64,000 bases of DNA, taken from positions 62,001 through 126,000 of the forward strand of contig NZ_CAAHFH010000001.1 in assembly GCF_900890705.1 (NCBI RefSeq), written 5' to 3'. Positions 8,217-17,277 of this stretch are shown here, piece by piece. Position 1 is the stretch's first letter; each line of letters starts with the position of its first letter. A program made the position numbers and the translations under genes. The notes under the pieces are model-generated. The model made no database searches, was not told the DNA's origin, and saw only the letters and a list, made by a program, of their open reading frames with translations. Source of the DNA: Pontiella sulfatireligans. GTDB taxonomy: Bacteria; Verrucomicrobiota; Kiritimatiellia; Kiritimatiellales; Pontiellaceae.

Positions 8217-9809
8217 TTAGCGGGTGCGCCCCTCCGTGGCCGCTTTTTTAAGCGCCTTCTGCATCTTTTTCAGTTGCCCGGCATATTCGGGATTGTCGAT
8301 CAGGTTGGTCTTGGAATCCTCTACGAGTGTTTTACTGAAATCATAGAGTCCAACCGGCTCGCCCGTTCCATTCACAAAGTCGGCTTTGGTCAGCGTCAGT
8401 TTAAACTGCCCGTCGCGAATTGAAATCCAATCCTTGCCGCCTTCGCCCTTGATCATGTCCGGAGTGGCTTTTCCTCCGAGCGTGATGAGCGGTGCTTTGC
8501 GAGAGAATGCCGTATCCGGGTTCAGCCAGTGGGGCAGCAGGTTGATGCTGTCGGGGGCCGCATCCTCATCCGGTGACGTTCCGGCCAGTTCGGTAAAGGT
8601 CGCAAAGAGGTCCAGCAGCGAAATCGGGAGATCGCTGGTTTTTCCTTCTGGAATTTTTCCCGGCCAGACCGCAAAAAAGGGCACGCGGTGGCCGCCTTCA
8701 AACTGGGTGTTTTTATGGCCGCTGAGTTGACCGTGTGCGGGGACGCTTCTCTCTGCGTTCTGATGCAGGCGAACGTCTGATCCGTTATCACTGGTAAAGA
8801 CAATCAGCGTGTTGTCGCGCATCTTGTGGCCGGGATAGCGCGGGTCGTCGGTTTCGTCGAGCCATTTCAGGATACGGCCGAGGATGACATCGTTTTCCAG
8901 AATCATGTCGCCGCGTTTTTTGCTGTCGTGGGTCAGCTTGTAGCGTTCTTGATCATCCCGATGGTCATCGAGCAGCGGGGCGAGTTTGGTGACCGTGCTT
9001 TCGCCGGAGAGCGTCCGCGATTCGCCAATCACCTGAATGCCGTCAATCTGCTCGGCGGGCCAGTAAGGCGTGTGGTTTGAGTTCGGGGAAAAATACATAA
9101 AGAAGGGCTTGCCAGAAAACTCGCCTCCCGCAGCCACCTCGCTGGCATATTTCCGGAAATGATCCAGATAGTTCTGCCCGTACTGCGCGCAGGTGAATTT
9201 TACCCGCGGCCCTTTGACTCCAACCGGCAGGAGTTTCATATCTGCATCCAGAGCTGAAAATCCCCGTTCTTCAATGAACGGGCCGCTGCCGTTGATCCCC
9301 GGATTGTGAGGCTGTCCGAAAAAGTGATCGAAGCCAAAGTCGAGCGGCCCTTGGGTCAGCACTTTCTGTTTGTTGATGCCTAGGCCGACATGCCATTTGC
9401 CAACCCCGTATGTGCGGTAACCGGCCTTTTGCATGGCTTCGGGCAGGGTTTTTTCTCCCCCCAGAAAGCATTTTTCCTTGCTGCTCAATAGGGTATGGCC
9501 AACATCAGCGCGCCGCCATGGGTGTTTGCCGGTCAGCAGACCCCAGCGTGACGGGGAACAGAGCGATGCGGCCGTATGGGTATCGGTGAAAAGGATGCCC
9601 TCCGCCGCCAGCGCATCCATTGTTGGCGTGTGGATTTGAACCGAGTCATCAATTCCGGTGAAGGCCTGATAGGCCGATAGATCCCCGATCCCCATGTCAT
9701 CGACAAAGAACAGCAGAATATTGGGGCGGGGACGTTCTGCAATTGCAGAAAAGGCAAGGCCAGCGACGAAGAGCAGTGTGAAATTCTTACCGTGATGTCG
9801 TTTTATCAT
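8217..9809 (-). CDS. sulfatase (arylsulfatase A type)
   Basis: This 530-residue protein has a signal peptide (to about residue 24, SAIA-ERPR). It shows NILLFFVDDMGIGDLSAY, the formylglycine motif CSPSR with Cys at residue 84, LLTGKHPWR, then GVGKWHVGLG. FTSDNGSD and GGHRVPFFAVWPGKIP come in the second half. The motifs are complete and the length is normal for S1 sulfatases. It starts 4 bases after the GH95 stop and ends 6 bases before the next sulfatase, so it is an internal gene of the minus-strand operon. Neighbouring fucosidase and GH89 genes suggest a sulfated fucose- or amino-sugar-containing substrate. The sulfate position attacked cannot be told by reading. Confidence 0.93.
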   Translation of the reverse strand: MIKRHHGKNFTLLFVAGLAFSAIAERPRPNILLFFVDDMGIGDLSAYQAFTGIDDSVQIHTPTMDALAAEGILFTDTHTAASLCSPSRWGLLTGKHPWRRADVGHTLLSSKEKCFLGGEKTLPEAMQKAGYRTYGVGKWHVGLGINKQKVLTQGPLDFGFDHFFGQPHNPGINGSGPFIEERGFSALDADMKLLPVGVKGPRVKFTCAQYGQNYLDHFRKYASEVAAGGEFSGKPFFMYFSPNSNHTPYWPAEQIDGIQVIGESRTLSGESTVTKLAPLLDDHRDDQERYKLTHDSKKRGDMILENDVILGRILKWLDETDDPRYPGHKMRDNTLIVFTSDNGSDVRLHQNAERSVPAHGQLSGHKNTQFEGGHRVPFFAVWPGKIPEGKTSDLPISLLDLFATFTELAGTSPDEDAAPDSINLLPHWLNPDTAFSRKAPLITLGGKATPDMIKGEGGKDWISIRDGQFKLTLTKADFVNGTGEPVGLYDFSKTLVEDSKTNLIDNPEYAGQLKKMQKALKKAATEGRTR

Positions 9810-9813
9810 GGCC

Positions 9814-12351
9814 TTACAGCCCCAAAACCGGTTTTAGGTCATATTCCTGCCCCGGTTTGGTTTTAAAGGTTTTGACCGTGTTGCCGAACCGAACCGTGCA
9901 GTCTTTTCCAAGTTTCGAACGAACCTTGGCCGCTATGATTTTCCCGGATTTCCATTTCATATCAACCTCAAATCCGTCGCGCGCACACAGGCCGGAAACA
10001 GACCCTTCCGCCCAGACCGACGGCAGGGCCGGCAGCAGGTGCAGTTCGCCGGCATGGCTTTGCAGCAGCATCTCGGCGATTCCCGAGCCATAGCCAAAGT
10101 TTCCGTCGATGATGAAGGGCGGGTTGACGTTGAAGAGATTGTCGTAGGAGTTGTTTTTGAGCGCCACCACGAGATTGTCGTGGGCCTTGTTGCCGTCGAG
10201 AAAGCGCGCCCAGAAGTTGATGGTCCAGGCGCGGCTCCATCCCGTTTGTCCGCCGGCGTTGGCGAGGCGGAATTCCAGCGACTTCTTGGCGGCTTCCATC
10301 AGCTCCGGGGTTTTGTTCCAGGAAAACTGGAAGCCGGGATAGACGGCATAGAGATGCGAGACATGGCGGTGGCCCAATTCCATTTCCAGAAACGCCTCCT
10401 TGCTCCATTCCAGAATGCGGCCGTTCTTGCCGATTTTGGGTGGGTCTAGCTTGGCGAGCGCCTTGCGAACATCGTCGGCCAGCTCATCCTGAATCCCCAG
10501 TTCGTCGAGCGCTTCCAAATAGTTCGTGAAGGTTTCCCAGATAATTTCCTGATCCATCGCCGGGCCCATGCTGACCTGTCCGCCAACTCCCGTTCCTTCG
10601 ATGCTGAACTTGTTTTCGGGTGAGCAGGTCGGGCCGGAAACCAGTTTTCCAGTGGCTGGATCTTCCACCAGCCAGTCGAGAAAGAAAAGGGCGCACTCTT
10701 TGATGACCGGGAAGGCGCGCTCCTGAAGAAACCCGGTGTCGCCGGTGTAGCGGTAGTGCTCCATCATGTGCGCGGAACACCAGGCGCCGCCGACCACCCA
10801 CATGCCGTATTTTAACTTGCCGAAGTTGGAAACGTAATAATAGAGATCCGTCGTGTGAGCGGCCATGAACCCGCGGCAGCCAAGCGCCTCGCGGGCAAAC
10901 TTTTTCCCGACGGGTCGCAACCCATCGATCATGTCAAAGAAGGGCTCATGATATTCAGAAAGGTTCCCCGTTTCGGCCGGCCAATAGTTCATCTGCTGGT
11001 TAATGTTAATGTGGTAGTCCCCGTTCCACGGGGCTTTGGTTCCGGTGCTCCAGAGCCCCTGGAGCCCCATGGTCTGCGTTCCCGGGCGGGAAGAGCAGAT
11101 CAGCAGGTAGCGGGCGTATTGGTAGAGCAGCGCTTCGAGCTGCGTGTCGGGGGTTTCATCGGTAACCGCCCGAATCCGTTCATCGGTCGGCAGGTGGGCT
11201 TTATCAGATTTTCCCAGCGACAGATCGACCCGGGCAAAGGCCTCGCGATGAGCCGCAACGGAATCGTTTTCCAAGGTTTGGAACTTTTTCGTCATCGCCT
11301 GTTTAAGAATCGCTTCACATTTTGCGTTGAGATCCGTCGAAAGCGGTGCGTACGGATCTTTTTTGTTATAGTCGGTGGCCGCGGTGACATAAATCAGCAC
11401 CTCATCGCATCCCTTGAATTGGAATGCATGGCCAAGGCGATGGTCTTCAACCGTCGCAACCGTTCCGCCTTTCGAGACCACTTGGTAGTGCGCGGCATAT
11501 TTGGTGCCTAACGTTTCGCAATCGCTCTCGGTAATATAATCAAAGATTTGTTTGTTTCTGGGGCGCACTGCTTGATAGCACTGTCCGCTCATGACCAGTC
11601 GTGAACTGCTGACGGCGTCGAGTTGCTCGAGCTTGCGTTTGTTATCGCGCAGGATGGCCATTTTTCCGGTGATGAGTCCCGGCTTTTCTGCGGTGAGGCG
11701 GATCACAATCACGTCATCGACTGGCGAGACGAAAACCTCCCGCGAGAAGGGAACGCCATCGACGTTATAGGAAACCGAGGCAACCGCCGTGCTCATATCC
11801 ATGTCGCGCTGGTAGTCGGTGATTTCCCCGTTGATATCGAGTTCCATATTGATTTGCCCCAAAAACTGGTAGCTGCTGGAAATGATGCCCGGAGGGAAAA
11901 TCTTTGAGAGAAGGACCTTCTCTGCTTCTGGAATCTTGCCCTCAAAACAAAGCTTACGCGCCTCCTTGATGCCCTCGATCGAGTCCGGCATCTCAATCAC
12001 CTTCGGCGGGCCGCCCCAGAGGGTGTCCTCGCCCAACGTCAGGATTTCAGATTTGATGCCGCCGTAGACCATCGCGGCCAACCGCCCGTTTCCGACCGGC
12101 AGGGCGTCGCTCCAGGAATGGCTCGGCTTGTCGTACCAGAGGCAATATTTTTTGGAGGGCGGTGTGCGCAATCCGGTAAACTGAACGGTTTCCTCCAAAA
12201 GCGGTTTCGTGCCGCTGAGCTTGGCCTGTTCCACCCGCGAAAGCGGTTTTTTCTCTGCCGGTTGTTGGTCGGCCGGTTTAGCCATCGCTCCAACTGTTCC
12301 CAATACGAAGACTGCTGTTGCAATCTGTATGCTTCTGTATTTGTTGTTCAT
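9814..12351 (-). CDS. alpha-L-fucosidase, glycoside hydrolase family 95
   Basis: This 845-residue protein has a signal peptide (to about residue 24, GAMA-KPAD). The N-terminal beta-sandwich begins with LWYDKPSHSWSDALPVGNGR and LGEDTLWGGPP, both standard GH95. The (alpha/alpha)6 barrel carries HININQQMNYWPAE, which matches the paired Asn residues of characterised GH95 fucosidases. SPENKF and PFIIDGNFGYGSGIAEMLLQ contain the usual Glu and Asp positions. A C-terminal beta domain completes the fold, so the enzyme looks intact. GH95 enzymes release terminal alpha-L-fucose (some act on L-galactose) by inversion. It is the second gene of the operon, 17 bases after the esterase and 4 bases before a sulfatase. 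Confidence 0.94.
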   Translation of the reverse strand: MNNKYRSIQIATAVFVLGTVGAMAKPADQQPAEKKPLSRVEQAKLSGTKPLLEETVQFTGLRTPPSKKYCLWYDKPSHSWSDALPVGNGRLAAMVYGGIKSEILTLGEDTLWGGPPKVIEMPDSIEGIKEARKLCFEGKIPEAEKVLLSKIFPPGIISSSYQFLGQINMELDINGEITDYQRDMDMSTAVASVSYNVDGVPFSREVFVSPVDDVIVIRLTAEKPGLITGKMAILRDNKRKLEQLDAVSSSRLVMSGQCYQAVRPRNKQIFDYITESDCETLGTKYAAHYQVVSKGGTVATVEDHRLGHAFQFKGCDEVLIYVTAATDYNKKDPYAPLSTDLNAKCEAILKQAMTKKFQTLENDSVAAHREAFARVDLSLGKSDKAHLPTDERIRAVTDETPDTQLEALLYQYARYLLICSSRPGTQTMGLQGLWSTGTKAPWNGDYHININQQMNYWPAETGNLSEYHEPFFDMIDGLRPVGKKFAREALGCRGFMAAHTTDLYYYVSNFGKLKYGMWVVGGAWCSAHMMEHYRYTGDTGFLQERAFPVIKECALFFLDWLVEDPATGKLVSGPTCSPENKFSIEGTGVGGQVSMGPAMDQEIIWETFTNYLEALDELGIQDELADDVRKALAKLDPPKIGKNGRILEWSKEAFLEMELGHRHVSHLYAVYPGFQFSWNKTPELMEAAKKSLEFRLANAGGQTGWSRAWTINFWARFLDGNKAHDNLVVALKNNSYDNLFNVNPPFIIDGNFGYGSGIAEMLLQSHAGELHLLPALPSVWAEGSVSGLCARDGFEVDMKWKSGKIIAAKVRSKLGKDCTVRFGNTVKTFKTKPGQEYDLKPVLGL

Positions 12352-12368
12352 TCCGTGTATTCCTCTAA

Positions 12369-13109
12369 TTATTTATCGCCGGTTGCTGAAATAAATTCTG
12401 CTGTGGCATCAACATACTGTTGCTCCATGGTGCGCAGGGAAGCTTCTGTATAATGGATGTCGTCTACGGCTTCTCGTTCCAACCCCTCCGCCTTCAGCAG
12501 CACGGTGTTGGGTTTTGACGCAGCGACTGCGGCCTGGGCATCACGTATTTCCTGCCAGTGGGGTTTGCGCTCGGGCTTGATGACGGGAAGTGCTCCAAGC
12601 TGCACAATAACGAAGCGGACCGGTTTCCCCGGAAACAGCTCTTCAACCTGAGAGAGCAGTGCCGTCAATCTTGCTTCATAAACTGCCTGCATTTCCCGCG
12701 CGGCATCCGATTCGCCCTGCGTGAAGATAAACGTGACCGTATCAGTCGTTTCGAGGTCGATGGCATCGACCTCAACCGTGAGGTTGTCGAAAAACACGCC
12801 GGAGTAGGCCGGTTTCTTCCATACCCCGTAGAGTTCGCTGTCTGGAGCAACCGGATTCGAAGGATCCCGAACCCACATGCGGATCGGTTTTCCGCCCCAA
12901 GCATTGTCGATGAATAAAAAATCGTCGTTTGGAAACTGCGCTTCCAGCTTTGCACGCATGGGCATATCCGGGGCGCACAGCCTATGAAGTTTCACCATAT
13001 TGGACTGACCGCTCTGGATCACCAAGTGCTGCCGTGGTGCGGTGGTTGCGGCATGTGCACATGCCGAGGCTAGTAGAGCCGTCATGATCAATGTGTTCGT
13101 TCTTCTCAT
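12369..13109 (-). CDS. SASA-domain carbohydrate esterase (sialate O-acetylesterase-like)
   Basis: This 246-residue protein has a signal peptide (to about residue 20, CAHA-ATTA) and an SGNH-hydrolase core. The nucleophile motif is SGQSNM with Ser at residue 36, the oxyanion-type motif is FIFTQGESDA, and the catalytic Asp/His is in DDIHYTEAS near the C-terminus. Family members (SASA, DUF303) remove O-acetyl groups from sugars. It is the first gene of the minus-strand operon and would clear acetyl groups so that the fucosidase and sulfatases can act. It is short for the family but contains all three catalytic blocks. A 230-base AT-rich region upstream holds the promoter motif listed separately. 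Confidence 0.85.
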   Translation of the reverse strand: MRRTNTLIMTALLASACAHAATTAPRQHLVIQSGQSNMVKLHRLCAPDMPMRAKLEAQFPNDDFLFIDNAWGGKPIRMWVRDPSNPVAPDSELYGVWKKPAYSGVFFDNLTVEVDAIDLETTDTVTFIFTQGESDAAREMQAVYEARLTALLSQVEELFPGKPVRFVIVQLGALPVIKPERKPHWQEIRDAQAAVAASKPNTVLLKAEGLEREAVDDIHYTEASLRTMEQQYVDATAEFISATGDK

Positions 13110-13152
13110 CTGTCCTTAACTCCCAAGCGCGAGTGTTCGGGCTCATTCCCAT

Positions 13153-13200
13153 GATTCTAGATAGCGATAAATTTATATCACATTAAATATATAACACTAC
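13153..13200 (-). promoter_or_regulatory. putative promoter/operator of the esterase-fucosidase-sulfatase operon
   Basis: Read on the minus strand, GTAGTGTTATATA (13200-13188) is followed about 28 bases later by TAGAATC (13159-13153). The motif starts 91 bases before the esterase ATG. The same two-part arrangement occurs at 31610-31656, 92 bases before the ATG of the modular sulfatase. The surrounding region is very AT-rich. Whether it is a -10 region or a binding site for the AraC protein encoded just upstream cannot be decided by eye. The rest of the gap up to 13339 shows nothing recognisable. Confidence 0.45.
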
Positions 13201-13339
13201 CATAACATCATAATAAGCCGTTGCAGATGGACTAATTTGGACAATCTTTTGCGTATTCCTGACTAGAGCATCGCTTTGATGCTTTCGGACTTGGGTGTTT
13301 CGGATTTAGGGATTCCCTCATTTCTTTAAGAAATGCGGG

Positions 13340-14203
13340 CTACATGCCTTGCTGCAGGTAGAGGCGACGATATTCCGAGGGGGGGATGCCTGCCACGTTT
13401 TTGAAGCTTTTGGAAAAATGATAGGGATCGTTGAAGCCGCAACGGAGGGCGATCTCCTGCGCCTGCAAACCGGTATGGCACAGCAGCTTTTGGGCGTGCT
13501 GGATCCGTTTCTGCAGAATGTATTTTTTCGGAGGGATGTGAAAGTGCCGATGGAAAAAGCGCGAAAAATATTCCTTATTCAGCCCCATTAGCCGAGCGAG
13601 GTCCTCAACCAGAATCGTTTCATCCAAATGTTCGTCGATGTGTTTGAGCACGGGAAAGAACCGGCGGCGGCCTTCCATCGCCTTCGAGGTGGGCGGCTTT
13701 GCAGTTTTGAGGTGGGGTTGAATCAGCTGCAGCAGGAGGGACGTGCGCTGCAGGTGGCACCACGGTTCGTGGCAGTCCATGGTTTTTTCCAATGAATGGA
13801 AGGTTTCGAGATAGGCGGAGCGGCCGGCGGGGCAGGCCTCCATCGGAATAACAATCTCCTGAAAAAGATCGCTGGCGCCATCGAGCAGGGTTTGAAAATG
13901 GCACCAGTGGATGACGACCTTTGATGTGCAGGCATGCCGATGGAGCAGATTGCTGGCAATCAGATAACAACAACCTTTCTGAAGGTGGAATACTTGCTCG
14001 GGCGTGGCGATCACGGCGGTGCCGGACTCAACGAAATAGAGGCGGTCGTAGGGGTTTCTGGCAAAGCCACGTACCCATTCTTTACCGAGTTCACTGCGGT
14101 ATGCGCAGAAAACGTGGGCGCTGATTCGGGAAAAGAGCGGATCTTCCGAAATATTTTTCCACTGGTATCGCCCTGAGTTTTCTATGCTGTTGATCGGTTC
14201 CAT
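13340..14203 (-). CDS. AraC-family transcriptional regulator
   Basis: This 287-residue cytoplasmic protein has an N-terminal cupin-like sensor part (about residues 15-150, with LHRHACTSKVVIHWCHF) and a C-terminal double helix-turn-helix (about 185-285). The first HTH includes LARLMGLNKEYFSRFFHRHF. The second includes QEIALRCGFNDPYHFSKSFK, and the family ending GIPPSEYR follows. Such regulators usually sense a sugar and activate nearby catabolic operons. It faces away from the PhyH-like gene and is followed on the same strand, after 230 bases, by the esterase-fucosidase-sulfatase operon. That makes it the obvious candidate controller of this locus. The inducer is unknown. Confidence 0.92.
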   Translation of the reverse strand: MEPINSIENSGRYQWKNISEDPLFSRISAHVFCAYRSELGKEWVRGFARNPYDRLYFVESGTAVIATPEQVFHLQKGCCYLIASNLLHRHACTSKVVIHWCHFQTLLDGASDLFQEIVIPMEACPAGRSAYLETFHSLEKTMDCHEPWCHLQRTSLLLQLIQPHLKTAKPPTSKAMEGRRRFFPVLKHIDEHLDETILVEDLARLMGLNKEYFSRFFHRHFHIPPKKYILQKRIQHAQKLLCHTGLQAQEIALRCGFNDPYHFSKSFKNVAGIPPSEYRRLYLQQGM

Positions 14204-14323
14204 GAGTCAGGAAAGTACAAAAAAATATGATGGTTTGTCCATTCACATTTTGCCCGCATTGCAGCAAATTGCCATCAATAAAATAAAGGAGCCGGCCATA
14301 GCGATGCCGGCATCGGTGCAATC

Positions 14324-15166
14324 ATGGACATAGAAAGCAACCCGTCTGAAAAGGATCTATCTTTCCAATTGGTGGAAAACCCTGCTCCGAAAAAACTGAC
14401 CGCGGAGCAAATAGAATTTTACAACGCGCAGGGCTATCTGAGTCCGTTCACGGCGTATTCTACCGAAGAGGCGGATGCCAACCGCGCAGGTTTTGACCAT
14501 TTGTTGGAGCAGGTCAAGGCGGTGCGGGGCGATGCCGACAGCTATGCGCTTAACGGCTTTCAGATTCATTGCGAAAGCATCTACAATCTGGCAATGAATC
14601 CCGTCATCCTCGATTATGTCGAGGATTTGCTGGGCCCCGAAATCATTTGCTGGGCCACGCACTATTTCTGCAAGGATCCCGGCGACCCGAAGATTGTGCC
14701 GTGGCATCAGGATGCATCCTACTGGCCGCTCACGCCGTCGCGAACCGTGACCGTCTGGCTGGCGATCGACGATGCCGACCGGGAAAACGCGGCCATGAAG
14801 TTTATTCCCGCCACCCACAACGAAGGCCATCTGGAGTGGAAAAAAACCGCTTCCGCCACCGTGCTTGATCAGGAAATCTGCGGCGCCGATCAGATGGGCG
14901 CGGCCGTCTATAACGAATTGAAGGCCGGTCAGTTTTCCATGCACGCCGATATGCTCGCGCATGGTTCCGATGCCAATACATCCGACCGTCGGCGCTGCGG
15001 CCTGACGATTCGCTACTGCCCGCCGAGCGTAATGCCGATGGAGAGCAACTGGGCCTCCGGCGCCATCCGCTGCCGAGGAACCGATCCGGCGCCGCATTGG
15101 AAATTCAACCCCGCCCCGCAGGGCGACACCGTACCCGACTGGAAAACCCCGGTCGGCGGAAACTAG
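14324..15166 (+). CDS. phytanoyl-CoA dioxygenase (PhyH)-family Fe(II)/2-oxoglutarate oxygenase
   Basis: This 280-residue protein has the iron-binding facial triad visible as HQD (H128, D130, in VPWHQDASYWPL) and a distal His (H213, in MLAHGSDANTS). RRRCGLTIRYCPP provides the 2-oxoglutarate-binding Arg. PhyH-like enzymes hydroxylate or demethylate small molecules using O2. The start is uncertain: AAAGGAG at 14285-14291 is 33 bases upstream of the ATG. A 9-codon frame, ATG 14304 to TAG 14333, lies between them and overlaps the gene start, so a leader peptide or a different true start is possible. The gene is divergent from the AraC gene and is followed by a UroD-like gene. The substrate is unknown. 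Confidence 0.88.
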   Translation: MDIESNPSEKDLSFQLVENPAPKKLTAEQIEFYNAQGYLSPFTAYSTEEADANRAGFDHLLEQVKAVRGDADSYALNGFQIHCESIYNLAMNPVILDYVEDLLGPEIICWATHYFCKDPGDPKIVPWHQDASYWPLTPSRTVTVWLAIDDADRENAAMKFIPATHNEGHLEWKKTASATVLDQEICGADQMGAAVYNELKAGQFSMHADMLAHGSDANTSDRRRCGLTIRYCPPSVMPMESNWASGAIRCRGTDPAPHWKFNPAPQGDTVPDWKTPVGGN

Positions 15167-15194
15167 TACACCTTAAGGAACAAATGCAGGAGAT

Positions 15195-15260
15195 ATGACC
15201 GCAAAGACGCGAAGGCGCTAGGAATAGGAACCTTTGTTTCTTTGCGTCTTAGCGGTCATT
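15195..15260 (+). repeat. intergenic inverted repeat
   Basis: The arms ATGACCGCAAAGACGCGAAG (15195-15214) and TTTGCGTCTTAGCGGTCAT (15241-15259) are near-perfect reverse complements around a loop of about 26 bases. The type resembles the intergenic dyads common in genomes of this superphylum. It lies between the PhyH-like and UroD-like genes. It could fold in RNA and affect the downstream gene. Confidence 0.75.
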
Positions 15261-15343
15261 TAACGCAATTGAAGAGTCACCGCTGAACAGGAAAATATTT
15301 ACTGAGTAGCTACTAGTCTGAACATAAAAACAAGGAAGTCATC

Positions 15344-16648
15344 ATGCTGCACGATCCAAGTCATCACACCCCGATGGTTGTCGCCGAAGAAATTCAGGTT
15401 GCTCCGCAGGATAAGGAAATCCTGCGCGAACTGGCGGGGCAGAAAGCCGAAATAGGGGCCTTGCCGGTGCATCAGGAAAAGGCGCGGCTCTGGACCGCCA
15501 TGAACGATCTGAAATCCGAACGGCCGATGGTTTGGATCAACGAGATTTGCTGGAACGAAATGAACGTCGATGACGAGCTGACGCTCCGGTGCGAAGGCGG
15601 CTGGGCGCGCGAACAGGAGCTGCTGCTGCGCCGTGAGCTCTATCAATGGAACCATCTGCCCGGCGACATGGTGGTGAACCCGTGGATCGAATGCCCCAAG
15701 GCGATTCACAGCACCGACTTTGGAATCCGGGAAGATACGGACATTGCCGAAACCGACCATGAAAACGATGTGGTGTCGCGCCACTTTAACGTACAGATCG
15801 AAGAGCTTGCCGATCTGGAGCTGATCAAGATGCCGGAGGTGACGCATAACGAAGCGGCCACTGCATTTCAGCAGCACGCCTTTAACGAGGTGTTCGGGGA
15901 TATTATGCCGGTTAAGACCGTTGGCCAAACCCACATTTGGTTTACGCCCTGGGATTTTCTGATTCGCTGGACCGGCATCGAAAACGCCATGATCGGGCTC
16001 TACGAAGAGCCGGAGCTCTACCATGCGGGTATTGATCGGCTGGTCGATGCATGGATGACGGAGCTTGATCAGCTCGAAGCGCAAAAGCTGCTTTCTCTCG
16101 ACAACAATAACATCCGGGTGGGTTCCGGAGGTTACGGCTATATATCCGAACTCCCCGGCAGTGATTTTGATTCGGCGCACGTAAAGCCGCTCAACATGTG
16201 GGGTTGCTCCAACGCCCAGATTTTTTCCAGCGTCTCGCCCGAGATGCATTGGGACTTTGCCGTCGCCCACGACATGCGCTGGATGGAACGCTGGGGCGTG
16301 AATTATTATGGCTGCTGCGAGCCTCTGGACATCAAGATGGACCTGCTGCGGCGCATCCCGAACCTACGTAAGGTTTCCGTCAGCCCGTGGTGCAACTCCG
16401 CTAAAATCATTGAAGGCCTCGGCTCGGACTATGTGCTTAGCCGCAAGCCCAGCCCGGCCATTCTTGCCACAGACACCTGGCGCCCTGAGCAGGCGCGTCA
16501 GCAGATCCGCGAGTTCTTGGACCTGACCGAAGGGCAAAGCCATGTTGAGCTGATCATGAAGGATATTTCCACCGTGCGCCATCAGCCGCAGCGGCTGTGG
16601 GAGTGGTCGCTGATTGTAATGGAAGAAGCGGAGCGATATGCCGGATAG
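15344..16648 (+). CDS. uroporphyrinogen decarboxylase-like protein (distant)
   Basis: This 434-residue cytoplasmic protein, with AAGGAAG ahead of its ATG, belongs to a distant branch of the URO-D fold seen in carbohydrate clusters. Typical pieces are MVWINEICWNEMNV, FTPWDFLIRWTGIENAM and the segment MERWGVNYYGCCEPLDIKM near residue 320. SVSPWCNSAKI and DYVLSRKPSPA follow. The Cys pair in GCCEP and the Cys in PWCN could form a metal site, but the HxCG pattern of corrinoid methyltransferases is not present. It follows the PhyH-like gene and may act on the same compound. No firm function can be given. The long antisense reading frame here is a shadow. Confidence 0.75.
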   Translation: MLHDPSHHTPMVVAEEIQVAPQDKEILRELAGQKAEIGALPVHQEKARLWTAMNDLKSERPMVWINEICWNEMNVDDELTLRCEGGWAREQELLLRRELYQWNHLPGDMVVNPWIECPKAIHSTDFGIREDTDIAETDHENDVVSRHFNVQIEELADLELIKMPEVTHNEAATAFQQHAFNEVFGDIMPVKTVGQTHIWFTPWDFLIRWTGIENAMIGLYEEPELYHAGIDRLVDAWMTELDQLEAQKLLSLDNNNIRVGSGGYGYISELPGSDFDSAHVKPLNMWGCSNAQIFSSVSPEMHWDFAVAHDMRWMERWGVNYYGCCEPLDIKMDLLRRIPNLRKVSVSPWCNSAKIIEGLGSDYVLSRKPSPAILATDTWRPEQARQQIREFLDLTEGQSHVELIMKDISTVRHQPQRLWEWSLIVMEEAERYAG

Positions 16649-16719
16649 GGGCAAGGAGCGGTGTTGCTTGATTATTGCTCAGGCGAGTAAATATTGAGTT
16701 CCATCAGTAATGAGGGATT

Positions 16720-16790
16720 GCCACAAAAGAGCGCAAAGGACGCAAAAGCAAACAGAACATTTCTTTGTGATCTCTACGGTCTTTTGTGGC
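16720..16790 (+). repeat. intergenic inverted repeat
   Basis: The arms GCCACAAAAGA (16720-16730) and TCTTTTGTGGC (16780-16790) are perfect reverse complements, 49 bases apart. The inner sequence GCGCAAAGGACGCAAAAG resembles the other rRNA-like AAGACGC dyads of the window. It lies downstream of the UroD-like gene and just before decayed transporter sequence. Confidence 0.75.
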
Positions 16791-16849
16791 TAATGATTTT
16801 AGTGTTTTAAGGTCATATCTATGTTGATTGCGGGGGCGGGAAATAGAGA

Positions 16850-17216
16850 TGTTGAATTTTTGGGTTTTGGAATCTTGATCGACTACGTGCTGATGATCAT
16901 CACGGTCGGTTGTGGCGCGGTCTGTCTGCATCCTGATCATGATTGTGGTTTCGCTGCTGGATAAAGATACCAACACCGAAGAAAATCTGAAGCTCGTCTG
17001 GGATTCGCCATTGACGCCATTACGGATTCCCGGTGCAAAGGGCTGATGAATTATAAGTTTCTATCCACCGTTGTGCTGCTTGCGGCCTCGGCCATCTATT
17101 TTGCTTTCCGTAGCCCATCCGGAGAAAAGCTCAATGTCTGGAAGACGGCTAACCCGGGGAATGCCGCCAGGATCGAAGCGCATATTCATCCTGCGCCGGA
17201 AATCGAAGTTGAATAA
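16850..17216 (+). pseudogene. C-terminal remnant of a sodium:solute symporter (SSS) protein
   Basis: No intact gene fills this gap, but three consecutive reading frames read like the end of an SSS-family transporter. FLGFGILIDYVLMIITVGCG (frame A, to about 16920) is followed by ILIMIVVSLLDKDTNTEENL and LVWDSPLTPL (frame B, stop at 17044-17046). NYKFLSTVVLLAASAIYFAF and a short tail (frame C) end at 17216. Joined through two frameshifts near 16930 and 17035, they give the last two transmembrane helices and the loop usual in this family. Frame C alone could be a 56-residue membrane protein starting at ATG 17046. The N-terminal part is missing. It probably records a lost sugar transporter of the cluster. 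Confidence 0.5.
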
Positions 17217-17247
17217 ACGAATACGGTGTGTGATAGTGATATAGATA

Positions 17248-17253
17248 TATAAT
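17248..17253 (+). promoter_or_regulatory. possible -10 element
   Basis: TATAAT sits in a very AT-rich stretch (17231-17260), 25 bases before the ATG at 17278. No convincing -35 is seen. It could drive the hydrolase fragment and the sulfatase genes behind it. Confidence 0.3.
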
Positions 17254-17277
17254 ATAGAAAAAGCAAAGGTGCGCTCA

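Noticed and set aside
15195..16790. rRNA or tRNA fragment, suggested by the AAGACGC-type sequences
   Set aside because: Only short dyads are present. No tRNA cloverleaf or longer rRNA match can be built.
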